Assembly (NCBI GenBank): GCA_037783545.1
Contig: JBBELK010001372.1
Coordinates: forward strand, 58,753 to 122,752
From: Henricia sp. BOLD:AAB3569
Taxonomy: Eukaryota > Echinodermata > Asteroidea > Spinulosida > Echinasteridae
DNA length: 64,000 bases
Reading direction: 5' to 3'
The first letter of the stretch is position 1. Each line of letters starts with the position of its first letter. Shown here piece by piece: positions 35,564 through 49,221 of the stretch. The notes below the pieces were generated by a model. That model made no database searches and was not told the DNA's origin. It saw nothing but the letters and a program-made list of their open reading frames with translations. Made by a program: the position numbers and the translations under genes.

Positions 35564-38500
35564 TTGCGCACTTGTCCTAAAAAATGGACAGACTTTTGCC
35601 GGGAAATGGCAGAGAAATTTCAGAGTTTAGAAAAAAAGGGGTTGGCGCTTCCTTGATGCTCCCGCAACCTGTGGCTGTCTGTACACACCTCTTTGGTGTA
35701 TTCCTGACTCGTGCGCATGCTCAGTCCTTCGGACTGTCGTTGACACGGCCCAGTTTGGGACGGGATTTTGGTCAAAGTGTGGTCCAAACGTCGGCAAATT
35801 TGGAGGTCAAAAAATATTCCGACGAACTTCAAATTTTGCATGCTCCAAACACTGTATATTGCGCACTTGTCCTAAAAAATTGACAGACTTTCGCCGGGAA
35901 ATGGCAGAGAAATGTCAGAGTTTAGAAAAAAAGGGGTTGGCGCTTCCTGGATGCTCCCGCAACCTGTGGCTGTCTGTACACACCTCTTTGGTGTATTCCT
36001 GACTCGTGCGCATGCTCAGTCCTTCGGACTGTCGTTGACACGGCCCAGTTTGGGACGGGATTTTGGTCAAAGTGTGGTCCAAACGTCGGCAAATTTGGAG
36101 GTCAAAAAATATTCCGACGAACTTCAAATTTTGCATGTTCCAAACGCTCTATATTGCGCACTTGTCCTAAAAAATTGACAGACTTTCGCCGGGAAATGGC
36201 AGAGAAATTTCAGAGTTTAGAAACAAAAGGGGTTGGCGCTTCCTGGATGCTCCCGCAACCTGTGGCTGTCTGTACACACCTCTTTGGTGTATTCCTGACT
36301 CGTGCGCATGCTCAGTCCTTCGGACTGTCGTTGACACGGCCCAGTTTGGGACGGGATTTTGGTCAAAGTGTGGTCCAAACGTCGGCAAATTTGGAGGTCA
36401 AAAAATATTCCGACGAACTTCAAATTGTGCATGCTCCAAACACTCTATATTGCGCACTTGTCCTAAAAAATTGACAGACTTTCGCCGGGAAATGGCAGAG
36501 AAATTTCAGAGTTTAGAAAAAAAAAGGGGTTGGCGCTTCCTGGATGCTCCCGCAACCTGTGGCTGTCTGTACACACCTCTTTGGTGTATTCCTGACTCGT
36601 GCGCATGCTCAGTCCTTCGGACTGTCGTTGACACGGCCCCGTTTGGGACGGGATTTGGGTCAAAGTGTGGTCCAAACGTCGGCAAATTTGGAGGTCAAAA
36701 AATATTCCGACGAACTTCAAATTTTGCATGCTCCAAACACTCTATATTGCGCACTTGTCCTAAAAAATGGACAGACTTTTGCCGGGAAATAGCAGAGAAA
36801 TTTCAGAGTTTAGAAAAAAAAGGGGTTGGCGCTTCCTGGATGCTCCCGCAACCTGTGGCTGTCTGTACACACCTCTTTGGTGTATTCCTGACTCGTGCGC
36901 ATGCTCAGTCCTTCGGACTGTCGTTGACACGGCCCCGTTTGGGACGGGATTTGGGTCAAAGTGTGGTCCAAACGTCGGCAAATTTGGAGGTCAAAAAATA
37001 TTCTGACGAACTTCAAATTTTGCATGCTCCAAACACTGTATATTGCGCACTTGTCCTAAAAAATGGACAGACTTTTGCCGGGAAATGGCAGAGAAATTTC
37101 AGAGTTTAGAAAAAAAGGGGTTGGCGCTTCCTTGATGCTCCCGCAACCTGTGGCTGTCTGTACACACCTCTTTGGTGTATTCCTGACTCGTGCGCATGCT
37201 CAGTCCTTCGGACTGTCGTTGACACGGCCCAGTTTGGGACGGGATTTTGGTCAAAGTGTGGTCCAAACGTCGGCAAATTTGGAGGTCAAAAAATATTCCG
37301 ACGAACTTCAAATTTTGCATGCTCCAAACACTGTATATTGCGCACTTGTCCTAAAAAATTGACAGACTTTCGCCGGGAAATGGCAGAGAAATGTCAGAGT
37401 TTAGAAAAAAAGGGGTTGGCGCTTCCTGGATGCTCCCGCAACCTGTGGCTGTCTGTACACACCTCTTTGGTGTATTCCTGACTCGTGCGCATGCTCAGTC
37501 CTTCGGACTGTCGTTGACACGGCCCAGTTTGGGACGGGATTTTGGTCAAAGTGTGGTCCAAACGTCGGCAAATTTGGAGGTCAAAAAATATTCCGACGAA
37601 CTTCAAATTTTGCATGTTCCAAACGCTCTATATTGCGCACTTGTCCTAAAAAATTGACAGACTTTCGCCGGGAAATGGCAGAGAAATTTCAGAGTTTAGA
37701 AACAAAAGGGGTTGGCGCTTCCTGGATGCTCCCGCAACCTGTGGCTGTATGTACACACCTCTTTGGTGTATTCCTGACTCGTGCGCATGCTCAGTCCTTC
37801 GGACTGTCGTTGACACGGCCCAGTTTGGGACGGGATTTTGGTCAAAGTGTGGTCCAAACGTCGGCAAATTTGGAGGTCAAAAAATATTCCGACGAACTTC
37901 AAATTGTGCATGCTCCAAACACTCTATATTGCGCACTTGTCCTAAAAAATTGACAGACTTTCGCCGGGAAATGGCAGAGAAATTTCAGAGTTTAGAAAAA
38001 AAAGGGGTTGGCGCTTCCTGGATGCTCCCGCAACCTGTGGCTGTCTGTACACACCTCTTTGGTGTAGTCCTGACTCGTGCGCATGCTCAGTCCTTCGGAC
38101 TGTCGTTGACACGGCCCAGTTTGGGACGGGATTTTGGTCAAAGTGTGGTCCAAACGTCGGCAAATTTGGAGGTCAAAAAATATTCCGACGAACTTCAAAT
38201 TTTGCATGCTCCAAACACTCTATATTGCGCACTTGTCCTACAAAATTGACAGACTTTCGCCGGGAAATGGCAGAGAAATTTCAGAGTTTAGAAACAAAAG
38301 GGGTTGGCGCTTCTTGGATGCTCCCGCAACCTGTGGCTGTCTGTACACACCTCTTTGGTGTATTCCTGACTCGTGCGCATGCTCAGTCCTTCGGACTGTC
38401 GTTGACACGGCCCCGTTTGGGACGGGATTTGGGTCAAAGTGTGGTCCAAACGTCGGCATATTTGGAGGTCAAAAAATATTCCGACGAACTTCAAATTTTG

Positions 38501-38816
38501 CATGCTCCAAACACTCTATATTGCGCACTTGTCCTAAAAAATGGACAGACTTTTGCCGGGAAATGGTAGAGAAATTTCAGAGTTTAGAAAAAAAAGGGGT
38601 TGTCGCTTCCTGGATGCTCCCGCAACCTGTGGCTGTCTGTACACACCTCTTTGGTGTATTCCTGACTCGTGCGCATGCTCAGTCCTTCGGACTGTCGTTG
38701 ACACGGCCCAGTTTGGGACGGGATTTGGGTCAAAGTGTGGTCCAAACGTCGGCAAATTTGGAGGTCAAAAAATATTCCGACGAACTTCAAATTTTGCATG
38801 CTCCAAACACTGTATA
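35564..38816 (+). repeat. 11-monomer higher-order repeat, copy 2 (3,253 bp)
   Basis: Same order and markers as copy 1, with consensus bases C at 36,873 and T at 37,772. Two differences in 3,253 bp is about 99.9% identity. Copy 2 is followed by a theta-beta type hybrid (38,817, six A, gggatatgg) rather than by a third copy. Confidence 0.92.
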
Positions 38817-39110
38817 TTGCGCACTTGTCCTAAAAAATTGACAGACTTTCGCCGGGATATGGCAGAGAAATTTCAGAGTTTAGAAAAAAGGGGTTGGCGC
38901 TTCCTGGATGCTCCCGCAACCTGTGGCTGTCTGTACACACCTCTTTGGTGTATTCCTGACTCGTGCGCATGCTCAGTCCTTCGGACTGTCGTTGACACGG
39001 CCCCGTTTGGGACGGGATTTGGGTCAAAGTGTGGTCCAAACGTCGGCAAATTTGGAGGTCAAAAAATATTCCGACGAACTTCAAATTTTGCATGCTCCAA
39101 ACACTGTATA

Positions 39111-40881
39111 TTGCGCACTTGTCCTAAAAAATGGACAGACTTTTGCCGGGAAATGGCAGAGAAATTTCAGAGTTTAGAAAAAAAGGGGTTGGCGCTTCCT
39201 GGATGCTCCCGCAACCTGTGGCTGTCTGTACACACCTCTTTGGTGTATTCCTGACTCGTGCGCATGCTCAGTCCTTCGGACTGTCGTTGACACGGCCCAG
39301 TTTGGGACGGGATTTTGGTCAAAGTGTGGTCCAAACGTCGGCAAATTTGGAGGTCAAAAAATAATCCGACGAACTTCAAATTTTGCATGTTCCAAACGCT
39401 CTATATTGCGCACTTGTCCTACAAAATTGACAGACTTTCGCCGGGAAATGGCAGAGAAATGTCAGAGTTTAGAAAAAAAGGGGTTGGCGCTTCCTGGATG
39501 CTCCCGCAACCTGTGGCTGTCTGTACACACCACTTTGGTGTATTCCTGACTCGTGCGCATGCTCAGTCCTTCGGACTGTCGTTGACACGGCCCCGTTTGG
39601 GACGGGATTTGGGTCAAAGTGTGGTCCAAACGTCGGCAAATTTGGAGGTCAAAAAATATTCCGACGAACTTCAAAATTTGCATGCTCCAAACACTCTATA
39701 TTGCGCACTTGTCCTAAAAAATGGACAGACTTTTGCCGGGAAATAGCAGAGAAATTTCAGAGTTTAGAAAAAAAGGGGTTGGCGCTTCCTGGATGCTCCC
39801 GCAACCTGTGGCTGTCTGTACACACCTCTTTGGTGTATTCCTGACTCGTGCGCATGGTCAGTCCTTCGGACTGTCCTTGACACGGCCCCGTTTGGGACGG
39901 GATTTGGGTCAAAGTGTGGTCCAAACGTCGGCAAATTTGGAGGTCAAAAAATATTCCGACGAACTTCAAATTTTGCATGCTCCAAACACAGTATATTGCG
40001 CACTTGTCCTAAAAAATGGACAGACTTTTGCCGGGAAATGGCAGAGAAATTTCAGAGTTTAGAAAAAAAGGGGTTGGCGCTTCCTGGATGCTCCCGCAAC
40101 CTGTGGCTGTCTGTACACACCTCTTTGGTGTATTCCTGACTCGTGCGCATGCTCAGTCCTTCGGACTGTCGTTGACACGGCCCAGTTTGGGACGGGATTT
40201 TGGTCAAAGTGTGGTCCAAACGTCGGCAAATTTGGAGGTCAAAAAATAATCCGACGAACTTCAAATTTTGCATGTTCCAAACGTTCTATATTGCGCACTT
40301 GTCCTACAAAATTGACAGACTTTCGCCGGGAAATGGCAGAGAAATGTCAGAGTTTAGAAAAAAAGGGGTTGGCGCTTCCTGGATGCTCCCGCAACCTGTG
40401 GCTGTCTGTACACACCACTTTGGTGTATTCCTGACTCGTGCGCATGCTCAGTCCTTCGGACTGTCGTTGACACGGCCCCGTTTGGGACGGGATTTGGGTC
40501 AAAGTGTGGTCCAAACGTCGGCAAATTTGGAGGTCAAAAAATATTCCGACGAACTTCAAAATTTGCATGCTCCAAACACTCTATATTGCGCACTTGTCCT
40601 AAAAAATGGACAGACTTTTGCCGGGAAATAGCAGAGAAATTTCAGAGTTTAGAAAAAAAAGGGGTTGGCGCTTCCTGGATGCTCCCGCAACCTGTGGCTG
40701 TCTGTACACACCTCTTTGGTGTATTCCTGACTCGTGCGCATGCTCAGTCCTTCGGACTGTCGTTGACACGGCCCCGTTTGGGACGGGATTTGGGTCAAAG
40801 TGTGGTCCAAACGTCGGCAAATTTGGAGGTCAAAAAATATTCCGACGAACTTCAAATTGTGCATGCTCCAAACACTGTATA
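39111..40881 (+). repeat. Two tandem trimers (885 + 886 bp)
   Basis: Units 39111, 39406 and 39701 repeat as 39996, 40291 and 40586. Shared private markers are aaataatccg with gttccaaacg, acaccactttgg, and cttcaaaatttgc. The third units differ: 39,701 has catggtcag, gtccttgac and acacagtata, while 40,586 has attgtgcatg. Confidence 0.85.
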
Positions 40882-41766
40882 TTGCGCACTTGTCCTAAAA
40901 AATGGACAGACTTTTGCCGGGAAATGGCAGAGAAATTTCAGAGTTTAGAAAAAAAGGGGTTGGCGCTTCCTGGATGCTCCCGCAACCTGTGGCTGTCTGT
41001 ACACACCTCTTTGGTGTATTCCTGACTCGTGCGCATGCTCAGTCCTTCGGACTGTCGTTGACACGGCCCAGTTTGGGACGGGATTTTGGTCAAAGTGTGG
41101 TCTAAACGTCGGCAAATTTGGAGGTCAAAAAATATTCCGACGAACTTCAAATTTTGCATGCTCCAAACACTGTATATTGCGCACTTGTCCTAAAAAATTG
41201 ACAGACTTTCGCCGGGAAATGGCAGAGAAATGTCAGAGTTTAGAAAAAAAGGGGTTGGCGCTTCCTGGATGCTCCCGCAACCTGTGGCTGTCTGTACACA
41301 CCTCTTTGGTGTATTCCTGACTCGTGCGCATGCTCAGTCCTTCGGACTGTCGTTGACACGGCCCAGTTTGGGACGGGATTTTGGTCAAAGTGTGGTCCAA
41401 ACGTCGGCAAATTTGGAGGTCAAAAAATATTCCGACGAACTTCAAATTTTGCATGTTCCAAACGCTCTATATTGCGCACTTGTCCTAAAAAATTGACAGA
41501 CTTTCGCCGGGAAATGGCAGAGAAATTTCAGAGTTTAGAAACAAAAGGGGTTGGCGCTTCATGGATGCTCCCGCAACCTGTGGCTGTCTGTACACACCTC
41601 TTTGGTGTATTCCTGACTCGTGCGCATGCTCAGTCCTTCGGACTGTCGTTGACACGGCCCAGTTTGGGACGGGATTTTGGTCAAAGTGTGGTCCAAACGT
41701 CGGCAAATTTGGAGGTCAAAAATATTCCGACGAACTTCAAATTGTGCATGCTCCAAACACTCTATA
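40291..41766 (+). repeat. Pentamer alpha-epsilon, 1,476 bp
   Basis: Units 40291 (C/G, ctctata), 40586 (aaatagcag, C/G, ctgtata), 40882 (A/T, ctgtata, with gtctaaacg), 41177 (tgtcag, gttccaaacgctc) and 41472 (gaaacaaaagg, attgtgcatg). The last unit has cttcatggatg and one A fewer in gtcaaaaatatt. Confidence 0.8.
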
Positions 41767-43242
41767 TTGCGCACTAGTCCTAAAAAATTGACAGACTTTC
41801 GCCGGGAAATGGCAGAGAAATTTCAGAGTTTAGAAAAAAAGGGGTTGGCGCTTCCTGGATGCTCCCGCAACCTGTGGCTGTCTGTACACACCTCTTTGGT
41901 GTATTCCTGACTCGTGCGCATGCTCAGTCCTTCGGACTGTCGTTGACACGGCCCAGTTTGGGACGGGATTTTGGTCAAAGTGTGGTCCAAACGTCGGCAA
42001 ATTTGGAGGTCAAAAAATATTCCGACGAACTTCAAATTTTGCATGTTCCAAACGCTCTATATTGCGCACTTGTCCTACAAAATTGACAGACTTTCGCCGG
42101 GAAATGGCAGAGAAATTTCAGAGTTTAGAAAAAAAGGGGTTGGCGCTTCCTGGATGCTCCCGCAACCTGTGGCTGTCTGTACACACCTCTTTGGTGTATT
42201 CCTGACTCATGCGCATGCTCAGTCCTTCGGACTGTCGTTGACACGGCCCCGTTTGGGACGGGATTTGGGTCAAAGTGTGGTCCAAACGTCGGCAAATTTG
42301 GAGGTCAAAAAATATTCCGACGAATTTCAAATTTTGCATGCTCCAAACACTCTATATTGCGCACTTGTCCTAAAAAATGGACAGACTTTCGCCGGGAAAT
42401 GGCAGAGAAATTTCAGAGTTTAGAAAAAAAGGGGTTGGCGCTTCCTGGATGCTCCCGCAACCTGTGGCTGTCTGTACACACCTCTTTGGTGTATTCCTGA
42501 CTCGTGCGCATGCTCAGTCCTTCGGACTGTCGTTGACACGGCCCAGTTTGGGACGGGATTTTGGTCAAAGTGTGGTCCAAACGTCGGCAAATTTGGAGGT
42601 CAAAAAATTTTCCGACGAACTTCAAATTTTGCATGCTCCAAACACTGTATATTGCGCACTTGTCCTAAAAAATTGACAGACTTTCGCCGGGAAATGGCAG
42701 AGAAATTTCAGAGTTTAGAAAAAAAGGGGTTGGCGCTTCCTGGATGCTCCCGCAACCTGTGGCTGTCTGTACACACCTCTTTGGTGTATTCCTGACTCGT
42801 GCGCATGCTCAGTCCTTCGGACTGTCGTTGACACGGCCCCGTTTGGGACGGGATTTGGGTCAAAGTGTGGTCCAAACGTCGGCAAATTTGGAGGTCAAAA
42901 AATATTCCGACGAACTTCAAATTTTGCATGTTCCAAACACTGTATATTGCGCACTTGTCCTAAAAAATGGACAGACTTTTGCCGGGAAATGGCAGAGAAA
43001 TTTCAGAGTTTAGAAAAAAACGGGGTTGGCGCTTCCTGGATGCTCCCGCAACCTGTGGCTGTCTGTACACACCTCTTTGGTGTATTCCTGACTCGTGCGC
43101 ATGCTCAGTCCTTCGGACTGTCGTTGACACGGCCCAGTTTGGGACGGGATTTTGGTCAAAGTGTGGTCAAAACGTCGGCAAATTTGGAGGTCAAAAAATA
43201 TTCCGACGAACTTCAAATTTTGCATGTTCCAAACGCTCTATA

Positions 43243-46195
43243 TTGCGCACTTGTCCTACAAAATTGACAGACTTTCGCCGGGAAATGGCAGAGAAATTTC
43301 AGAGTTTAGAAAAAAAGGGGTTGGCGCTTCCTGGATGCTCCCGCAACCTGTGGCTGTCTGTACACACCTCTTTGGTGTATTCCTGACTCGTGCGCATGCT
43401 CAGTCCTTCGGACTGTCGTTGACACGGCCCCGTTTGGGACGGGATTTGGGTCAAAGTGTGGTCCAAACGTCGGCAAATTTGGAGGTCAAAAAATATTCCG
43501 ACGAACTTCAACTTTTGCATGCTCCAAACACTCTATATTGCGCACTTATCCTAAAAAATGGACAGACTTTTGCCGGGAAATAGCAGAGAAATTTCAGAGT
43601 TTAGAAAAAAAAGGGGTTGGCGCTTCCTGGATGCTCCCGCAACCTGTGGCTGTCTGTACACACCTCTTTGGTGTATTCCTGACTCGTGCGCATGCTCAGT
43701 CCTTCGGACTGTCGTTGACACGGCCCCGTTTGGGACGGGATTTGGGTCAAAGTGTGGTCCAAACGTCGGCAAATTTGGAGGTCAAAAAATATTCCGACGA
43801 ACTTCAAATTTTGCATGCTCCAAACACTGTATATTGCGCACTTGTCCTAAAAAATGGACAGACTTTTGCCGGGAAATGGCAGAGAAATTTCAGAGTTTAG
43901 AAAAAAAAGGGGTTGGCGCTTCCTGGATGCTCCCGCAACCTGTGGCTGTCTGTACACACCTCTTTGGTGTATTCCTGACTCGTGCGCATGCTCAGTCCTT
44001 CGGACTGTCGTTGACACGGCCCAGTTTGGGACGGGATTTTGGTCAAAGTGTGGTCCAAACGTCGGCAAATTTGGAGGTCAAAAAATATTCCGACGAACTT
44101 CAAATTTTGCATGCTCCAAACACTGTATATTGCGCACTTGTCCTAAAAAATTGACAGACTTTCGCCGGGAAATGGCAGAGAAATGTCAGAGTTTAGAAAA
44201 AAAGGGGTTGGCGCTTCCTGGATGCTCCCGCAACCTGTGGCTGTCTGTACACACCTCTTTGGTGTATTCCTGACTCGTGCGCATGCTCAGTCCTTCGGAC
44301 TGTCGTTGACACGGCCCAGTTTGGGACGGGATTTGGGTCAAAGTGTGGTCCAAACGTCGGCAAATTTGGAGGTCAAAAAATATTCCGACGAACTTCAAAT
44401 TTTGCATGCTCCAAACACTGTATATTGCGCACTTGTCCTAAAAAAATTGACAGACTTTCGCCGGGAAATGGCAGAGAAATTTCAGAGTTTAGAAAAAAAG
44501 GGGTTGGCGCTTCCTGGATGCTCCCGCAACCTGTGGCTGTCTGTACACACCTCTTTGGTGTATTCCTGACTCGTGCGCATGCTCAGTCCTTCGGACTGTC
44601 GTTGACACGGCCCAGTTTGGGACGGGATTTTGGTCAAAGTGTGGTCCAAACGTCGGCAAATTTGGAGGTCAAAAAATATTCCGACGAACTTCAAATTGTG
44701 CATGTTCCAAACGCTCTATATTGCGCACTTGTCCTACAAAATTGACAGACTTTCGCCGGGAAATGGCAGAGAAATTTCAGAGTTTAGAAAAAAAGGGGTT
44801 GGCGCTTCCTGGATGCTCCCGCAACCTGTGGCTGTCTGTACACACCTCTTTGGTGTATTCCTGACTCGTGCGCATGCTCAGTCCTTCGGACTGTCGTTGA
44901 CACGGCCCCGTTTGGGACGGGATTTGGGTCAAAGTGTGGTCCAAACGTCGGCAAATTTGGAGGTCAAAAAATATTCCGACGAACTTCAAATTTTGCATGC
45001 TCCAAACACTCTATATTGCGCACTTATCCTAAAAAATGGACAGACTTTTGCCGGGAAATAGCAGAGAAATTTCAGAGTTTAGAAAAAAAAGGGGTTGGCG
45101 CTTCCTGGATGTTCCCGCAACCTGTGGCTGTCTGTACACACCTCTTTGGTGTATTCCTGACTCGTGCGCATGCTCAGTCCTTCGGACTGTCGTTGACACG
45201 GCCCCGTTTGGGACGGGATTTGGGTCAAAGTGTGGTCCAAACGTCGGCAAATTTGGAGGTCAAAAAATATTCCGACGAACTTCAAATTTTGCATGCTCCA
45301 AACACTGTATATTGCGCACTTGTCCTAAAAAATGGACAGACTTTTGCCGGGAAATGGCAGAGAAATTTCAGAGTTTAGAAAAAAAGGGGTTGGCGCTTCC
45401 TGGATGCTCCCGCAACCTGTGGCTGTCTGTACACACCTCTTTGGTGTATTCCTGACTCGTGCGCATGCTCAGTCCTTCGGACTGTCGTTGACACGGCCCA
45501 GTTTGGGACGGGATTTTGGTCAAAGTGTGGTCCAAACGTCGGCAAATTTGGAGGTCAAAAAATATTCCGACGAACTTCAAATTTTGCATGCTCCAAACAC
45601 TGTATATTGCGCACTTGTCCTAAAAAATTGACAGACTTTCGCCGGGAAATGGCAGAGAAATGTCAGAGTTTAGAAAAAAGGGGTTGGCGCTTCCTGGATG
45701 CTCCCGCAACCTGTGGCTGTCTGTACACACCTCTTTGGTGTATTCCTGACTCGTGCGCATGCTCAGTCCTTCGGACTGTCGTTGACACGGCCCAGTTTGG
45801 GACGGGATTTTGGTCAAAGTGTGGTCCAAACGTCGGCAAATTTGGAGGTCAAAAAATATTCCGACGAACTTCAAATTTTGCATGCTCCAAACACTGTATA
45901 TTGCGCACTTGTCCTAAAAAATGGACAGACTTTTGCCGGGAAATGGCAGAGAAATTTCAGAGTTTAGAAAAAAAGGGGTTGGCGCTTCCTGGATGCTCCC
46001 GCAACCTGTGGCTGTCTGTACACACCTCTTTGGTGTATTCCTGACTCGTGCGCATGCTCAGTCCTTCGGACTGTCGTTGACACGGCCCAGTTTGGGACGG
46101 GATTTTGGTCAAAGTGTGGTCCAAACGTCGGCAAATTTGGAGGTCAAAAAATATTCCGACGAACTTCAAATTTTGCATGTTCCAAACGCTCTATA
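43243..46195 (+). repeat. Partial pentamer duplication at 1,478-bp offset
   Basis: Units 43243-43538 and 44721-45016 share the private change gcacttatcctaa (43,538 and 45,016) and the alpha-beta order. Downstream units agree only in part: 43,834 and 45,312 are gamma, while 44,130 is a delta-theta mosaic (tgtcag with gatttggg) and 45,607 is tgtcag with a six-A tract. The right parts were probably exchanged after duplication. Confidence 0.7.
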
Positions 46196-46266
46196 TTGCG
46201 CACTTGTCCTAAAAAATTGACAGACTTTCGCCGGGAAATGGCAGAGAAATTTCAGAGTTTAGAAAC

Positions 46267-48888
46267 AAAAGGGGTTGGCGCTTCCTGGATGCTCCCGCAA
46301 CCTGTGGCTGTCTGTACACACCTCTTTGGTGTATTCCTGACTCGTGCGCATGCTCAGTCCTTCGGACTGTCGTTGACACGGCCCAGTTTGGGACGGGATT
46401 TTGGTCAAAGTGTGGTCCAAACGTCGGCAAATTTGGAGGTCAAAAAATATTCCGACGAACTTCAAATTGTGCATGCTCCAAACACTCTATATTGCGCACT
46501 TGTCCTAAAAAATTGACAGACTTTCGCCGGGAAATGGCAGAGAAATTTCAGAGTTTAGAAAAAAAAGGGGTTGGCGCTTCCTGGATGCTCCCGCAACCTG
46601 TGGCTGTCTGTACACACCTCTTTGGTGTAGTCCTGACTCGTGCGCATGCTCAGTCCTTCGGACTGTCGTTGACACGGCCCAGTTTGGGACGGGATTTTGG
46701 TCAAAGTGTTGTCCAAACGTCGGCAAATTTGGAGGTCAAAAAATATTCCGACGAACTTCAAATTTTGCATGCTCCAAACACTCTATATTGCGCACTTGTC
46801 CTACAAAATTGACAGACTTTCGCCGGGAAATGGCAGAGAAATTTCAGAGTTTAGAAACAAAAGGGGTTGGCGCTTCTTGGATGCTCCCGCAACCTGTGGC
46901 TGTCTGTACACACCTCTTTGGTGTATTCCTGACTCGTGCGCATGCTCAGTCCTTCGGACTGTCGTAGACACGGCCCCGTTTGGGACGGGATTTGGGTCAA
47001 AGTGTGGTCCAAACGTCGGAAAATTTGGAGGTCAAAAAATATTCCGACGAACTTCAAATTTTGCATGCTCCAAACACTCTATATTGCGCACTTGTCCTAA
47101 AAAATGGACAGACTTTTGCCGGGAAATGGCAGAGAAATTTCAGAGTTTAGAAAAAAAAGGGGTTGGCGCTTCCTGGATGCTCCCGCAACCTGTGGCTGTC
47201 TGTACACACCTCTTTGGTGTATTCCTGACTCGTGCGCATGCTCAGTCCTTCGGACTGTCGTTGACACGGCCCAGTTTGGGACGGGATTTGGGTCAAAGTG
47301 TGGTCCAAACGTCGGCAAATTTGGAGGTCAAAAAATATTCCGACGAACTTCAAATTTTGCATGCTCCAAACACTGTATATTGCGCACTTGTCCTAAAAAA
47401 TTGACAGACTTTCGCCGGGAAATGGCAGAGAAATTTCAGAGTTTAGAAAAAAAGGGGTTGGCGCTTCCTGGATGCTCCCGCAACCTGTGGCTGTCTGTAC
47501 ACACCTCTTTGGTGTATTCCTGACTCGTGCGCATGCTCAGTCCTTCGGACTGTCGTTGACACGGCCCCGTTTGGGACGGGATTTGGGTCAAAGTGTGGTC
47601 CAAACGTCGGCAAATTTGGAGGTCAAAAAATATTCCGACGAACTTCAAATTTTGCATGCTCCAAACACTGTATATTGCGCACTTGTCCTAAAAAATGGAC
47701 AGACTTTTGCCGTGAAATGGCAGAGAAATTTCAGAGTTTAGAAAAAAAGGGGTTGGCGCTTCCTGGATGCTCCCGCAACCTGTGGCTGTCTGTACACACC
47801 TCTTTGGTGTATTCCTGACTCGTGCGCATGCTCAGTCCTTCGGACTGTCGTTGACACGGCCCAGTTTGGGACGGGATTTTGGTCAAAGTGTGGTCCAAAC
47901 GTCAGCAAATTTGGAGGTCAAAAAATATTCCGACGAACTTCAAATTTTGCATGTTCCAAACGCTCTATATTGCGCACTTGTCCTACAAAATTGACAGACT
48001 TTCGCGGGGAAATGGCAGAGAAATTTCAGAGTTTAGAAAAAAAGGGGTTGGCGCTTCCTGGATGCTCCCGCAACCTGTGGCTGTCTGTACACACCTCTTT
48101 GGTGTATTCCTGACTCGTGCGCATGCTCAGTCCTTCGGACTGTCGTTGACACGGCCCCGTTTGGGACGGGATTTGGGTCAAAGTGTGGTCCAAACGTCGG
48201 CAAATTTGGAGGTCAAAAAATATTCCGACGAACTTCAAATTTTGCATGCTCCAAACACTCTATATTGCGCACTTGTCCTAAAAAATGGACAGACTTTTGC
48301 CGGGAAATAGCGGAGAAATTTCAGAGTTTAGAAAAAAAGGGGTTGGCGCTTCCTGGATGCTCTCGCAACCTGTGGCTGTCTGTACACACCTCTTTGGTGT
48401 ATTCCTGACTCGTGCGCATGCTCAGTCCTTCGGACTGTCGTTGACACGGCCCCGTTTGGGACGGGATTTGGGTCAAAGTGTGGTCCAAACGTCGGCAAAT
48501 TTGGAGGTCAAAAAATATTCCGACGAACTTCAAATTTTGCATGCTCCAAACACTCTATATTGCGCACTTGTCCTAAAAAATGGACAGACTTTTGCCGGGA
48601 AATGGCAGAGAAATTTCAGAGTTTAGAAAAAAAAGGGGTTGGCGCTTCCTGGATGCTCCCGCAACCTGTGGCTGTCTGTACACACCTCTTTGGTGTATTC
48701 CTGACTCGTGCGCATGCTCAGTCCTTCGGACTGTCGTTGACACGGCCCAGTTTGGGACGGGATTTGGGTCAAAGTGTGGTCCAAACGTCGGCAAATTTGG
48801 AGGTCAAAAAATATTCCGACGAACTTCAAATTTTGCATGCTCCAAACACTGTATATTGCGCACTTGTCCTAAAAAATTGACAGACTTT
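46267..48888 (+). repeat. 2.6-kb segment, copy 1 of a 2,955-bp-offset duplication
   Basis: Matches 49,222-51,843. Shared private markers are agtgttgtcc (46,709), gtcgtagacac (46,966), gtcggaaaat (47,020), gccgtgaaatgg (47,712), gtcagcaaat (47,904), cgcggggaaat (48,005), aaatagcggag (48,307) and tgctctcgc (48,360). Bounds are the first mismatches on each side, 46,266 (C against A) and 48,889 (C against T). Confidence 0.9.
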
Positions 48889-49221
48889 CGCCGGGAAATG
48901 GCAGAGAAATTTCAGAGTTTAGAAAAAAAGGGGTTGGCGCTTCCTGGATGCTCCCGCAACCTGTGGCTGTCTGTACACACCTCTTTGGTGTATTCCTGAC
49001 TCGTGCGCATGCTCAGTCCTTCGGACTGCCGTTGACACGGCCCCGTTTGGGACGGGATTTGGGTCAAAGTGTGGTCCAAACGTCGGCAAATTTGGAGGTC
49101 AAAAAATATTCCGACGAACTTCAAATTTTGCATGCTCCAAACACTCTATATTGCGCACTTGTCCTAAAAAATGGACAGACTTTTGCCGGGAAATAGCAGA
49201 GAAATTTCAGAGTTTAGAAAA

